The notes: a model not told the origin generated them from the sequence alone. Shown: positions 1-8,656, counted from the stretch's first letter. The stretch: DNA of 24,431 nt from HGM04593 sp045591315 (GCA_045591315.1 JAZNSN010000025.1:1-24431); one strand, 5' to 3'. Numbers and translations are program-made.

Positions 1-1284
1 GAAAGAGCGAAGGACTTCACAGTTGCCGATGTAGAGACAGGCGCAACACTCGTTATCCAACTGAAGATGTACAATGCCAGTGACATCACCGGGGACGAAG
101 CACTGGGCTGCTTCTACGGATTGACTGGTTTCACTTTGACAGTAACACAAGAAGAGCCCGTTGAGGCTCCTGCGGCTTTTGCTATCTCAAAGCAGTTGAC
201 AGCAGCAGAGCTGATGACAAAGACCGAGCCTGTTTACATTGCAATCAAGAACCTTTCATTCACCAACAACCGTTGGTTTGTAGGCAACACAGGCACAACG
301 CCTTACAGCGAGGAGGAGTTTACCAACGATGCTGTATTTGTTTGGGAACCTGTGACAGAAAATACAGCCGGTTCATATCGTTTAAAGAAACTGAACGGCG
401 ACTATATGCAGACATCAGCACCTAAGGACTTTGGCACAGTTGATGCAGCCGCTACATTCACTGTTACCAACCCTACATCAGCAGGCACCGGCTCAACAGA
501 ATTCAACGGGGATGGTGACTCAAATCCATACATTACAGGCAGCGATGATGCTAACCTCGTACGCTTTGTAAAAGGCGACAATTGGATTAATGTACAAAAC
601 GGTACAGGAGGAACTCCAACATACAACACAGGCAAGGGTGGTTGGACAATCCACTATGTATATGAGCTGACAGAGACTGAGACATACGAGGCATCTATCA
701 CCGATGCAGGCTATGCAACATTCTATGTTCCTGCCAATGTCGAGATTCCAGACAACGTAAAGGCATACTACATCACAAGCGAGGGTGTAAACACCGACTA
801 TGTATCTATGACAGAGATTACCACCGGTGTTATCCCTGCAAATACAGCTGTTGTTCTTGAAGGCACAGAGGGCAACTACACATTCAATGTAGCCGGTTCT
901 GATGCAACTGCTGTAAGCGGCAACCTTCTCAAAGGAACATTTACAAGCATGAACATAGAAGGCGAGGCATACGTTCTATCAAACCCCGGCGAAGGAGTTG
1001 GTCTCTACAAGACTGAGATGACCGAAATACAGTTAAGCAACGCAACCGGCAAGAAGAGTTTATTCCTCAACAACGCAAACAAGGCATACTTGCCTGCAAG
1101 CGCAGTTCCTGCCGCAGCACAGGCAAGCAATGGTTTCCGTTTCGGCGAGGGCACAACAGGCATTGAGAAAGTAGAAATCAGAAATGAGAAATCAGAAATC
1201 TATGACCTTACAGGCCGTCGTATAGAGGTTATTACTACTCCTGGTATCTACATCATTAATGGTGTAAAGAAACTAGTACGCTAA
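1..1284 (+). CDS. Secreted multidomain protein with T9SS-like C-terminal tail (5' end outside window)
   Basis: The reading frame is open from base 1, so this is the last 427 residues of a longer protein; the first ATG, at 67, is internal. The opening stretch (GCFYGLTGFTLT) resembles the segment GCFFGLSEVKLS before the linker of the protein at 1696, so the two are probably paralogous in that domain. A beta-rich region follows, then a segment (about residues 228-380 of the fragment, with motifs such as GYATFYVP and IPANTAVVLEG) of a type I associate with secreted Bacteroidales proteins of unknown function. The last 40 residues (GIEKVE, YDLTGRRI, GIYIINGVKKLVR) look like a type A T9SS sorting tail, implying export across the outer membrane. 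Substrate unknown; glycan or surface binding is inference. Whether it shares a transcript with the peptide gene 56 nt downstream is unclear. Confidence 0.8.
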   Translation, partial: ERAKDFTVADVETGATLVIQLKMYNASDITGDEALGCFYGLTGFTLTVTQEEPVEAPAAFAISKQLTAAELMTKTEPVYIAIKNLSFTNNRWFVGNTGTTPYSEEEFTNDAVFVWEPVTENTAGSYRLKKLNGDYMQTSAPKDFGTVDAAATFTVTNPTSAGTGSTEFNGDGDSNPYITGSDDANLVRFVKGDNWINVQNGTGGTPTYNTGKGGWTIHYVYELTETETYEASITDAGYATFYVPANVEIPDNVKAYYITSEGVNTDYVSMTEITTGVIPANTAVVLEGTEGNYTFNVAGSDATAVSGNLLKGTFTSMNIEGEAYVLSNPGEGVGLYKTEMTEIQLSNATGKKSLFLNNANKAYLPASAVPAAAQASNGFRFGEGTTGIEKVEIRNEKSEIYDLTGRRIEVITTPGIYIINGVKKLVR

Positions 1285-1340
1285 TATGTATAAATATAAT
1301 TTAGACATAAGAACATAAAAGAAAATAATTATACAATAAT

Positions 1341-1511
1341 ATGAAGAAGACTTATATTTCACCTCTTATGACAGAGGTAAACGTAGAAGCAGAGCAGATG
1401 CTTGCAGCTTCGGTGAAGGTGGGTAGTGCTGACCAAACTGTAGATACTTCAACCCCTGGCAATCAGCTTGGTAGCGGCCACAGAGGTACTTGGGGCAATC
1501 TCTGGGAATAA
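1341..1511 (+). CDS. Small Bacteroidales peptide, MKKTYISP-type, 56 aa
   Basis: An intact 56-codon ORF starting MKKTYISPLMTEVNVEAEQM and ending GTWGNLWE. Short proteins beginning MKKTYxxP, followed by a V-rich segment and a conserved ML(A/T)xS step, are common in Bacteroidales genomes and are usually annotated as hypothetical. Here MLAAS lies at residues 20-24, after which the sequence becomes Gly/Ser/Thr-rich with no predicted membrane segment. The leader-plus-variable-tail layout resembles a peptide precursor, but this is inference and no dedicated modification gene is adjacent. It lies 56 nt after a secreted-protein gene and is followed 38 nt later by a strong intrinsic terminator, which supports a real transcript end. 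Function unknown. Confidence 0.7.
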   Translation: MKKTYISPLMTEVNVEAEQMLAASVKVGSADQTVDTSTPGNQLGSGHRGTWGNLWE

Positions 1512-1548
1512 AGTAAACAAATTATCATTTGTTATTAATATTAAGGTG

Positions 1549-1583
1549 CGGGAGCAGGTTCATAAAGGCCTGCTCCCGTTTAT
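1549..1583 (+). terminator. Intrinsic terminator after the small peptide gene
   Basis: A perfect 10-bp stem, CGGGAGCAGG (1549-1558) pairing with CCTGCTCCCG (1569-1578), has a 10-nt loop and a TTTAT tail. It closes the transcript that carries the peptide gene and probably the upstream secreted protein. Confidence 0.85.
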
Positions 1584-1668
1584 AGAAGACAACACTCCAT
1601 AAAACTTATTTTTCATTTCCACTCCGATAAAAAACTGATAAAACACAATATTTTATAAAATATATTAT

Positions 1669-1676
1669 TACTTTTA
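1669..1676 (+). promoter_or_regulatory. Weak candidate -7 element for the 810-aa protein
   Basis: TACTTTTA matches the Bacteroidetes -7 consensus TAnnTTTG at all but the last base and lies 19 bp before the ATG. A promoter is expected here because the upstream transcript ends at a terminator. No convincing -33 box is visible. Confidence 0.3.
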
Positions 1677-1695
1677 CAAAAACATTTTTTGTATT

Positions 1696-4128
1696 ATGAG
1701 AAAACTTTACCTAACCATCCTTGCAATGATGCTCATTGTGTCACAACAGGCATTTGCAGCATCTGCTATAGGACTAAAATTCAACCGTACAGGCACAGAC
1801 GCATCATCTGTTGCCATAACTGTTGTTGACGAGAACGGCACTGCAATCGAAGGTGCAACTGCAACTGTTGCCGCATCGCACAGTTTCAAATCGACAAGCA
1901 ATGCTGTTACCGCAGCAATCCTTTGCCCTAACATAAACGGCAACACAGGACCAACCATTGAGTTGACATTTACAATAAATGGTGTGCCTGCAGGTTTCAC
2001 ATTCGACAAGGTGGGCCTCGACGTCCATGCGCTCAACGGTGCAAGCGGCTACCAGGACCCTACCGACGGCAAGCAACGCAAATGGAATGTTGCAACAACT
2101 GTAAACAATGCCGATTTCGGCTTGCTCAGCGACATAGATATCGCTGCCAATGTCGGTTCAAACGGTGATGTTCACAAAGTATGGGAGATTACCGGTGCAA
2201 CAGTAAATGCAGACGGCACAATGACCGTAAAACTTACAATTACAAAAGGAACAGCTAACGAAGGATGCTTCTTCGGCCTCAGTGAGGTAAAACTCAGCAC
2301 AAACGGTGAAGAACCGGAGCCAGAGCCGGAACCGGAACCGGAGCCGGAGCCAACTCCAGACGGAGAGTATCAGGTTTACTATATACAGTGGAAGAACACC
2401 GGTACAAACTACATTACCGAAGAAAGCGACCATCGCATGACCGTGCAGTCACAGGATAACACAAAGCCACAGTTCTGGATGTTCATCCCTACAGAGAACG
2501 AGAACTGCTATTACATCAAGAATACCGCTACAGGCCGTTACATGGGAAGCTGCAACCTTACTCCATCTTCGGCTTCAAAGATTTCAACAAGTGCGACTCC
2601 TGTAGAGTACTATGTAGGAACCAGCAGTGTAAAGAGCGGACTCAGCTACTTCAGTTCTACCGACTGCGCCGACTACAACAACGAGAGTGCCGGCCCACGT
2701 GCATTGAACAAGGACGGAGCATCGGACTATGTAATTACTTGGATGACTCGCCAGAACGGAACTTACGACGACGGTTCATACTGGAAGCTGGTAGAGACAG
2801 AGGACCTCTATGAGGTACGTCCGTTCGACGGAAGCACTGCTATCGGAAGCATTGGCGCAAGCTACAATGTAGAGGCTACAAACGGAAAGAACCTCACCAT
2901 TACAGAAAGCGGTCTTGCACTTGCAGCACCCGATTCCTTTGACGAGAACCAGGAGTGGTACTTTGTTGGTACAGGCAACGCTACAGGCTGGCAGATAGCA
3001 TCGGCAGCAGAGCCTGCAATCGTTGTTGGTATCTCCGACGGCAACATCACAACAGGCGAGGGCCTCACAACCAAGTGGAAGGTCAATGCAAGCAAGGAGA
3101 AGAACGGTTACTTCTACTTCACAAGCGAGGGTACCACACTGAAGGTAGAAGGTGACAGCCTCTTCCGTTTCAGCCGTCTGCGCAGTGCATACATGCGTAA
3201 GCTGAAGGTTTACAACAACCCTTGCGGTACAGCAGGTACAAACTATGTAAAGAAGTTTGAGTTGAACGGTGAAGCCGCACTCAGCAACATCATATACGAG
3301 GCACAGAGCAAACCTGCCAAATGGCATGTCGTATATGCCCAGGACAAGGGCGAAGTTGCTCAGGGCGGAACATTCAACCTGGACGTAACCCTTTCAAGCA
3401 GTGCAGCAAGCAGCCTTGTTGTTGCAGCACACTTCGACTGGAACAGTGACGGAGTATTCGAGACTGAAGCACCGCTCACAGTAAACGGCACAGCAGCTAC
3501 AGCAGAGGTAACAGTACCCGACTGGGCAACTATGGAGCAGACACGCATGCGCCTACGCGTGAACAGCAACGGTCTCGACCTTGCCGAAGATGAGGTAAAC
3601 GGCTTCATCTACGACTTCCACATCAAAGTTGTAGAGCCACAGGACGCACGCACCGTAGCAGTAGGGGTAAACTCTTGGGAGCGTGGTAAGGCAGAACTTT
3701 CAAATACAGCCGAGAGCTATGCATACGGCACAACAGTTACAGCTACAGCAACCGCTTACGGAAACGGCACATTCGTTTGCTGGAAAGAAGAAGGCGTAGT
3801 AGTATCAACAAGTGCCGAATACACCTTCACCGTTGACCACAACGTGAAGCTTGTAGCATACTTTGCGCCAAACACAGACGAAAGCAGCTACCCGACAGGC
3901 ATTCAGGAGACAACAGCCGGCAACAGCATCGGCATCACCGTTACCGACAATGCCATTGTTGCGACAGGCGATGTAACCGGCATGGAGCTCTACACCGTGA
4001 ATGCGGCTCTTACAGCAAAGACAAGGAGCAACGCGATAAGCACCAACGGCATAAAGGAGGGTGTGTACATCGTACGCGCAACTACAGCCAACGGTTACAA
4101 GAATGTGAAGATTTTCATCAAGAAGTAA
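1696..4128 (+). CDS. Secreted multidomain protein with GEVED-like, InlB B-repeat-like and T9SS-like C-terminal domains
   Basis: 810 residues. A signal peptide (MRKLYLTILAMMLIVSQQAFA, likely cleaved near residue 21) fixes the start. Residues 22-204 form a beta-rich domain similar to the start of the fragment at 1-1284. A Glu-Pro repeat linker (about 205-220) leads to a region with FWMFIPTENENCYYIKNTATG that resembles carbohydrate-binding beta-trefoil-type modules in Bacteroidales. Residues about 575-647 (HFDWNSDGVFETE, TRMRLRVNSN, then EDEVNGFIYDF) resemble a GEVED domain. Residues about 651-725 (GTTVTATATAYGNGTFVCW, then VKLVAYFAP) fit a divergent InlB B-repeat. The last 75 residues (GIQETT to GVYIVRATTANGYKNVKIFIKK) look like a T9SS sorting tail. 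Probably an exported surface or glycan-binding protein. It precedes the sulfatase by only 22 nt and is likely co-transcribed with it. No catalytic motif was recognised. Confidence 0.8.
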   Translation: MRKLYLTILAMMLIVSQQAFAASAIGLKFNRTGTDASSVAITVVDENGTAIEGATATVAASHSFKSTSNAVTAAILCPNINGNTGPTIELTFTINGVPAGFTFDKVGLDVHALNGASGYQDPTDGKQRKWNVATTVNNADFGLLSDIDIAANVGSNGDVHKVWEITGATVNADGTMTVKLTITKGTANEGCFFGLSEVKLSTNGEEPEPEPEPEPEPEPTPDGEYQVYYIQWKNTGTNYITEESDHRMTVQSQDNTKPQFWMFIPTENENCYYIKNTATGRYMGSCNLTPSSASKISTSATPVEYYVGTSSVKSGLSYFSSTDCADYNNESAGPRALNKDGASDYVITWMTRQNGTYDDGSYWKLVETEDLYEVRPFDGSTAIGSIGASYNVEATNGKNLTITESGLALAAPDSFDENQEWYFVGTGNATGWQIASAAEPAIVVGISDGNITTGEGLTTKWKVNASKEKNGYFYFTSEGTTLKVEGDSLFRFSRLRSAYMRKLKVYNNPCGTAGTNYVKKFELNGEAALSNIIYEAQSKPAKWHVVYAQDKGEVAQGGTFNLDVTLSSSAASSLVVAAHFDWNSDGVFETEAPLTVNGTAATAEVTVPDWATMEQTRMRLRVNSNGLDLAEDEVNGFIYDFHIKVVEPQDARTVAVGVNSWERGKAELSNTAESYAYGTTVTATATAYGNGTFVCWKEEGVVVSTSAEYTFTVDHNVKLVAYFAPNTDESSYPTGIQETTAGNSIGITVTDNAIVATGDVTGMELYTVNAALTAKTRSNAISTNGIKEGVYIVRATTANGYKNVKIFIKK

Positions 4129-4150
4129 AAACAGAAAAAACATATAGAAA

Positions 4151-5671
4151 ATGGATAACAGCAAATTGTTACTTTTCGGTTGCGGACTGCTTGCATCGGC
4201 TGCAGTACAGGCACAGGAGGCAAAGAAGCCGAACATCATATATATTATGTGCGATGATATGGGATATGCCGACCTCGGCTGTTACGGACAGCAGTACATA
4301 AGCACTCCTAACCTCGACCGCATGGCAGCAGAGGGCATGCGTTTCACTCAGGCATACGCAGGAAGCCCTGTAAGTGCACCTTCACGTGCATGTTTCATGA
4401 CTGGTCAGCACACAGGACACACCAAGGTTCGTGGAAACAAGGAGTACCGCATAGGTTCTATCTACTATGGCAACAACCAGGACCCGACACAGACAGGACA
4501 GGAACCATACGACCCCAACCATATTATCCTTCCTGAGATTATGAAAGACAACGGCTACACAACCGGCATGTTCGGAAAATGGGCCGGCGGCTATGAGGGC
4601 TCGGAATCGACACCCGACAAACGCGGAATCGACCGCTACTATGGTTTCATGTGCCAGTTCCAGGCGCACCTCTACTACCCCAACTTCCTGAACTCGTATG
4701 ACAGGGAGGCCGGTGACACAGAGGTGAGACGCGAGATTCTACAGAACAATATCAACTATGCTATGCATGGCGAGGACTACAAGAACCGCCGCGACTACTC
4801 GGCCGACCTCATTCACCAGGAAGCCATGAAGTGGATTGACAAACAGACTGCAGACAAGCCATTCTTCGGAATTTTCACCTACACTCTTCCTCACGCAGAG
4901 CTGGCACAGCCAAATGACTCTATCTTGCAGGCCTATCAGGGTGCGTTCTGCCAGGAAAAGAGCTATGGCGGTGATGCAGGTTCACGTTACAATCCGACAA
5001 ACATCGCACACCAGCAGTTTGCTGCAATGGTAACACGCCTTGACGCATACGTTGGCGAGGTGCTTGCCAAGCTGAAGGAGAAAGGATTCGATAAGAACAC
5101 TCTCGTTATCTTCACAAGCGACAACGGCCCTCACACCGAAGGCGGAGGTGACCCCGACTACTTCAACACCGAGAAACTGTTGCAGGGAACAAAGCGTTCG
5201 ACACAAGAAGGCGGCATACGTGTTCCTTTCATCGCATGGTGGCCGGGAGAAGTCGAGGCAGGCAGCGTAAACGACCATCAGCTGGCATTCTACGACCTGA
5301 TGCCAACATTCTGCGATGTTGCAGGAATCGACAACTATGTAGAGCGTTATACAAACAAGAACCTTGCAATAGATTACTTCGACGGTCTCTCATTTGCTCC
5401 TACACTCCTTGGCGAGGGCGAGCAAGAAGAGCACGAGTTCCTCTACTGGGAGTACCACGAGACAAACATGATGGCTCTTCGCATGGGCAACTGGAAACTG
5501 GTTGTACAGAACGGCAACTGCAGCCTTTACGACCTTGTGACAGATACACACGAGGACAACAACCTGGCAAGCCAATACCCCGATGTTGTAACAAAGATGA
5601 AGGAGATTCTCCTGCGCGAGCACACAGCAAGCTCAATCTCACAGTTCAACAGCATTACACTGCCACAGTAA
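4151..5671 (+). CDS. Serine-type sulfatase (arylsulfatase family S1), exported
   Basis: 506 residues. The N-terminus (MDNSKLLLFG..AVQAQ) reads as a signal peptide cleaved around residue 22, so it probably acts in the periplasm or at the surface. Metal ligands are visible: Asp35-Asp36 in YIMCDDMGYADLGCYG and Asp324-Asn325 in FTSDNGPH, with Lys348 in GTKRSTQEGGIRVP. The maturation motif is S75-A-P-S-R79 followed by ACFMTG, so the residue converted to formylglycine is serine rather than cysteine. Serine-type enzymes need the radical SAM maturase anSME, which must be encoded elsewhere because the radical SAM gene next door does not fit. The enzyme should remove sulfate esters from a glycan (mucin, host glycosaminoglycan or algal glycan); the S1 subfamily and position specificity cannot be read by eye. 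Length is typical. Confidence 0.93.
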   Translation: MDNSKLLLFGCGLLASAAVQAQEAKKPNIIYIMCDDMGYADLGCYGQQYISTPNLDRMAAEGMRFTQAYAGSPVSAPSRACFMTGQHTGHTKVRGNKEYRIGSIYYGNNQDPTQTGQEPYDPNHIILPEIMKDNGYTTGMFGKWAGGYEGSESTPDKRGIDRYYGFMCQFQAHLYYPNFLNSYDREAGDTEVRREILQNNINYAMHGEDYKNRRDYSADLIHQEAMKWIDKQTADKPFFGIFTYTLPHAELAQPNDSILQAYQGAFCQEKSYGGDAGSRYNPTNIAHQQFAAMVTRLDAYVGEVLAKLKEKGFDKNTLVIFTSDNGPHTEGGGDPDYFNTEKLLQGTKRSTQEGGIRVPFIAWWPGEVEAGSVNDHQLAFYDLMPTFCDVAGIDNYVERYTNKNLAIDYFDGLSFAPTLLGEGEQEEHEFLYWEYHETNMMALRMGNWKLVVQNGNCSLYDLVTDTHEDNNLASQYPDVVTKMKEILLREHTASSISQFNSITLPQ

Positions 5672-5690
5672 TTTGGTAGGAAACAAACAA

Positions 5691-5729
5691 ATTAGGCCGG
5701 GTCAAAAGTATTTTTTGATTCGGCTTAAT
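5691..5729. terminator. Bidirectional terminator between convergent sulfatase and radical SAM genes
   Basis: A 17-bp stem including several G-U pairs forms between 5691-5707 and 5713-5729, with A/T runs on both flanks, and sits exactly between two convergent genes. Its last base falls in the radical SAM stop codon. The core GGTCAAAAG resembles the terminator at 8618-8652. Confidence 0.75.
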
Positions 5730-6571
5730 TATTTTCTGAATTTTTTCGTCACCGACATGTAGCCGCAACGCCTGCAAAGAGGCTCAACTGCCTCATGCCG
5801 GGTAAAGCCGTCATATATGGCCCGTGCACGCGGTGAATCGAGGATTTCCTCAAATGGCTGTTCAAATAGATTGCCGAGCGGCACTGCTCCTGCATGGTCG
5901 AGACAGCAAGGAACAACCGTTCCGTCAACAAGCACGCCTACCTGATTGCGCAAGGCATAGCAGAAGGCCTCTTCCTGGGGGTACTCTTCACGGCTGTTGT
6001 CGGGCCACTCGAATATACGGTCATATTCAAGATATATGTTATCGGCAAGCCTCCAGCCGTCATAGCGCTCGGTCCACGGACGCGGAATATAGCCGGACAT
6101 CAATTCAAGCAGCCGTTCGTTGCAACTGTCATATCCGCCCTGATTCCACAAGCGCAGAACCACTATTACTCCACGCGATGCGGCCTCTGCTGCAAACTGC
6201 ATTACATCACTGATATACTGTTCTGGATTATCCTTGCCGTTGCCTTCATGCGAATGCAGAGAAATCTGCACCTTATGAGGCAATGCTTCTATGATAGCCT
6301 GGGCGCGCGACAGAAGAGTTCCATTAGTCGTGAGCACCGGCACAAAGCCTCTATCCCTTGCCATGACGATGAACTGAGGCAGATGAGCATGTATCAACGG
6401 CTCGCCCATAAGGTGGAAATAAAGGAACTTTACACGCCCCTGCAAACGTGCTGTGAGCCGGTCGAACTCATCGGGTGACAAGCTACGCTTCGCCCTTTCG
6501 GTCTTGGGACAGAAAAGGCAATCAAGATTGCATATATTCGTTATTTCGAGGTAACAACGGGTAATCATCAC
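5729..6571 (-). CDS. Radical SAM/SPASM-type protein, function unknown
   Basis: 280 residues. The radical SAM cluster motif CX3CX2C is at Cys14, Cys18 and Cys21 (TNICNLDCLFCPK), and the GEPL motif characteristic of the fold follows (LMGEPLIH). The C-terminus carries extra cysteines (Cys204, Cys222, Cys223, Cys266, Cys269) in the arrangement of a short SPASM/twitch domain that would hold an auxiliary Fe-S cluster. Cytoplasmic. It is shorter than a typical anSME sulfatase maturase (about 400 residues) and its cysteine spacing differs, so maturation of the convergent sulfatase is not supported. It lies 47 nt downstream of the DUF3108 gene on the same strand and is probably co-transcribed. Substrate unknown; peptide or cofactor modification are both possible. 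Confidence 0.85.
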   Translation of the reverse strand: MMITRCYLEITNICNLDCLFCPKTERAKRSLSPDEFDRLTARLQGRVKFLYFHLMGEPLIHAHLPQFIVMARDRGFVPVLTTNGTLLSRAQAIIEALPHKVQISLHSHEGNGKDNPEQYISDVMQFAAEAASRGVIVVLRLWNQGGYDSCNERLLELMSGYIPRPWTERYDGWRLADNIYLEYDRIFEWPDNSREEYPQEEAFCYALRNQVGVLVDGTVVPCCLDHAGAVPLGNLFEQPFEEILDSPRARAIYDGFTRHEAVEPLCRRCGYMSVTKKFRK

Positions 6572-6618
6572 TGAACGGCTACATAGAATTCAGCTCACGT
6601 ACATTTTTTGAATAAGAC

Positions 6619-7434
6619 TTAATCGGCAAGAGATGATATAGGATAAAGCACACCTTTCTTGTGCGAGAGCCTTGCCTTTGCCGAGCCGAAGTTCAAGACA
6701 AGATCGAGCAGGATTGGCAAATGGTTCTTGTCGTCTGTTATATGGAAATTGACTATTTCCTCTTCCTTGCCGTCCTCTTCGGTTATGAGCGATACTCTAA
6801 AACAGTTATAATCGTGACCGTCATCGGACTTTGTCTTCTTCTTTCCGCGATACACCAGATGCTGCGGTTCTATTACCTTGCCGGTAGCCACCGGGAAGGT
6901 AAGGCGCGTATCTTCCGGCAGAGCAGTAAAATCTATAGTCCGCGCGTATGCCAGCAGGCTCATCATGTCATACACACGGCCTGTAACATACTCTTCCTTG
7001 TAACGCGGCTCATTGTCGTTGCGCCTATAGTACTGGGAGACCTTCGTCTTGGCTGGATTTGAATAATCGTACCACACCTGATTAATACGGAATTTCTTTC
7101 CTTCCCTTGAGGCTTTTCTATAATAGAGAGGCTTGAAATCAGCCCCGAAGATTGTCAGCAAAGTATCGCGCATGAAGAAAAAGGAGTCGGCTTTCTTGTT
7201 CGTCGAGCTCAGCAGTTTCATGCATTGTGCCTTCTCGCCATTATAGATAGTGTCCTTTATTGTTAAAGTTGCACTTCCCACCTTTACCCAAATGAATTTC
7301 CAGTTGAAATAGAAATTACAGCTCAATTCTTCACCCGACCTGAACGCCTGTGAACGCTTGAAATTCTGCGCTCCCACCGGAACGGCAAACAGAATCAAAG
7401 AAACTATTATTAAAGTTCTGACTATACGATACAT
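6619..7434 (-). CDS. DUF3108 domain protein, exported
   Basis: 271 residues with a clear signal peptide (MYRIVRTLIIVSLILFAVPVGA, cleaved before or just after Gln23). The mature part opens with FRSGEELSCNFYFNWKFIWV, the typical start of the DUF3108 family in Bacteroidetes, whose members are periplasmic or outer-membrane-associated beta-rich proteins without a known reaction. It has no lipobox, so it is probably soluble. It is the first gene of a two-gene minus-strand unit with the radical SAM protein. A good -7 element lies 28 bp upstream of its ATG. Function unknown. Confidence 0.85.
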   Translation of the reverse strand: MYRIVRTLIIVSLILFAVPVGAQNFKRSQAFRSGEELSCNFYFNWKFIWVKVGSATLTIKDTIYNGEKAQCMKLLSSTNKKADSFFFMRDTLLTIFGADFKPLYYRKASREGKKFRINQVWYDYSNPAKTKVSQYYRRNDNEPRYKEEYVTGRVYDMMSLLAYARTIDFTALPEDTRLTFPVATGKVIEPQHLVYRGKKKTKSDDGHDYNCFRVSLITEEDGKEEEIVNFHITDDKNHLPILLDLVLNFGSAKARLSHKKGVLYPISSLAD

Positions 7435-7461
7435 TCTTTATTGTTAATCAAAAGATGACGG

Positions 7462-7469
7462 CAAAAATA
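7462..7469 (-). promoter_or_regulatory. Promoter -7 element for the DUF3108/radical SAM unit
   Basis: On the minus strand this reads TATTTTTG, an exact match to TAnnTTTG, 28 bp before the DUF3108 start. A TTG lies about 22 bp further upstream (7492-7494), an acceptable but weak -33 box. Confidence 0.5.
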
Positions 7470-7625
7470 ATAAAATCTACGATAATCAGCACAATAGAGA
7501 TGCTATATTTAACAAATAAGCGTTATTCGGCCTCCAAAAAGGCTAAACTCCCGGCATTTACAACATCTTTTGCAGCAAGCAAGCGAAAAAAAAGATTAAA
7601 TAGATGCGTTAATAGAAAAAAAAAC

Positions 7626-7633
7626 TAAATTTG
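7626..7633 (+). promoter_or_regulatory. Promoter -7 element for the nucleotidyltransferase gene
   Basis: TAAATTTG matches TAnnTTTG exactly and lies 48 bp before the start codon, in the divergent intergenic region. No strong -33 box is seen. Confidence 0.5.
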
Positions 7634-7681
7634 CAGATAGTATATACAACAAAACAACATTAACCTAAAAACTTATATACA

Positions 7682-8593
7682 ATGAAACCAACACTCTTTC
7701 TCCTCGCAGCAGGAATGGGAAGCCGTTACGGCGGTTTGAAACAGCTTGACACACTCGGCCCTCACGGCGAGACAATCATGGACTACTCTATCTACGATGC
7801 CATCAATGCAGGTTTCGGCAAATTGGTATTCGTTATCCGCAAGGACTTCGAAGAGGATTTCCGCCGCATCGTTCTTACAAAGTATGAGGGCCATATCCCA
7901 TGCGAGCTAGTATTCCAGGCACTCGACGCACTGCCCGAAGGCTTCACATGCCCGGCAGACCGTACAAAGCCTTGGGGTACAAACCACGCTGTAATGATGG
8001 GCAAGGATGCCATCAAGGAGCCTTTTGCAGTTCTCAACTGCGACGACTTCTACGACCGTGATGCATTCCAGGTAATGGGCAAGTGGCTGAGTAACCTCCC
8101 CGAAGGCAGCACAGGCAAGTATGCAATGGTAGGATTCCGCGTAGGCAACACATTGTCAGAGAGCGGTACCGTAAGCCGTGGTATCTGCGAGAACGACGAA
8201 AACAACCTGCTTACAAGCGTTGTAGAGCGTACAAAGATACAGCGTTTCGACGGTGTCGTGAAATATCTCGACGACAACGACGAGTGGGTGGCAATACCAG
8301 ACACAACTCCGGTGTCAATGAACTTCTGGGGCTTCACACCCGACTATTTCCAGCACAGCGAGGAGTACTTCAAGACATTCTTGTCCGACCCGAAGAACAT
8401 GGAGAACCTTAAGAGCGAGTTCTTTATTCCTCTTATGGTTGACAAGCTCATCAAGGACGGTACTGCTACATGCGAGGTTCTTGACACAACTTCAAAGTGG
8501 TTCGGCGTAACATACCCAGAGGACCGTCCAGAAGTTGTCGAGAAGTTCAAGAAACTTGGCGAAGAGGGCGTATATCCCGAAAAGATGTTCTAA
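7682..8593 (+). CDS. Sugar-phosphate nucleotidyltransferase (NTP-transferase family)
   Basis: 303 residues. The N-terminus carries the NTP-transferase signature LLAAGMGSRYGGLKQL (residues 7-22), with the Gly-rich nucleotide loop and the usual Lys. An Asp pair in NCDDFYDR (Asp121-Asp122) is the expected metal-binding site. Such enzymes join an NTP to a sugar-1-phosphate to give an NDP-sugar and pyrophosphate in the cytoplasm. The sequence does not show which sugar is used. In some genomes this type of gene sits beside an amino-sugar kinase; none is nearby here. It has its own promoter and terminator and appears monocistronic. Full length for the family. Confidence 0.85.
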   Translation: MKPTLFLLAAGMGSRYGGLKQLDTLGPHGETIMDYSIYDAINAGFGKLVFVIRKDFEEDFRRIVLTKYEGHIPCELVFQALDALPEGFTCPADRTKPWGTNHAVMMGKDAIKEPFAVLNCDDFYDRDAFQVMGKWLSNLPEGSTGKYAMVGFRVGNTLSESGTVSRGICENDENNLLTSVVERTKIQRFDGVVKYLDDNDEWVAIPDTTPVSMNFWGFTPDYFQHSEEYFKTFLSDPKNMENLKSEFFIPLMVDKLIKDGTATCEVLDTTSKWFGVTYPEDRPEVVEKFKKLGEEGVYPEKMF

Positions 8594-8617
8594 ACAATAA
8601 CGGACAACAATAAAAGG

Positions 8618-8656
8618 AGGCCTGGTCAAAAGAAGTACTTTTGACCAGGCCTTTAT
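8618..8656 (+). terminator. Strong intrinsic terminator after the nucleotidyltransferase
   Basis: A perfect 15-bp stem, AGGCCTGGTCAAAAG (8618-8632) pairing with CTTTTGACCAGGCCT (8638-8652), with a 5-nt loop and TTTA after it. It marks the end of the host-like block; sequence beyond is AT-rich and accessory in character. Confidence 0.92.

Noticed and set aside
2776..3327. Long minus-strand frame inside the 810-aa secreted protein gene
   Set aside because: Very Cys-rich, a typical shadow of biased codon use in the real plus-strand gene.
5236..5679. Long plus-strand frame overlapping the sulfatase
   Set aside because: Arg/Cys-rich translation with no domain pattern; the sulfatase frame on the same strand has clear catalytic motifs.
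5894..6478. Long plus-strand frame opposite the radical SAM gene
   Set aside because: It is antisense to a gene with an intact Fe-S motif and has no recognisable features.
5729..6571. Sulfatase-maturing enzyme anSME
   Set aside because: Too short for the family and the cysteine arrangement differs; closeness to the sulfatase alone is not evidence.
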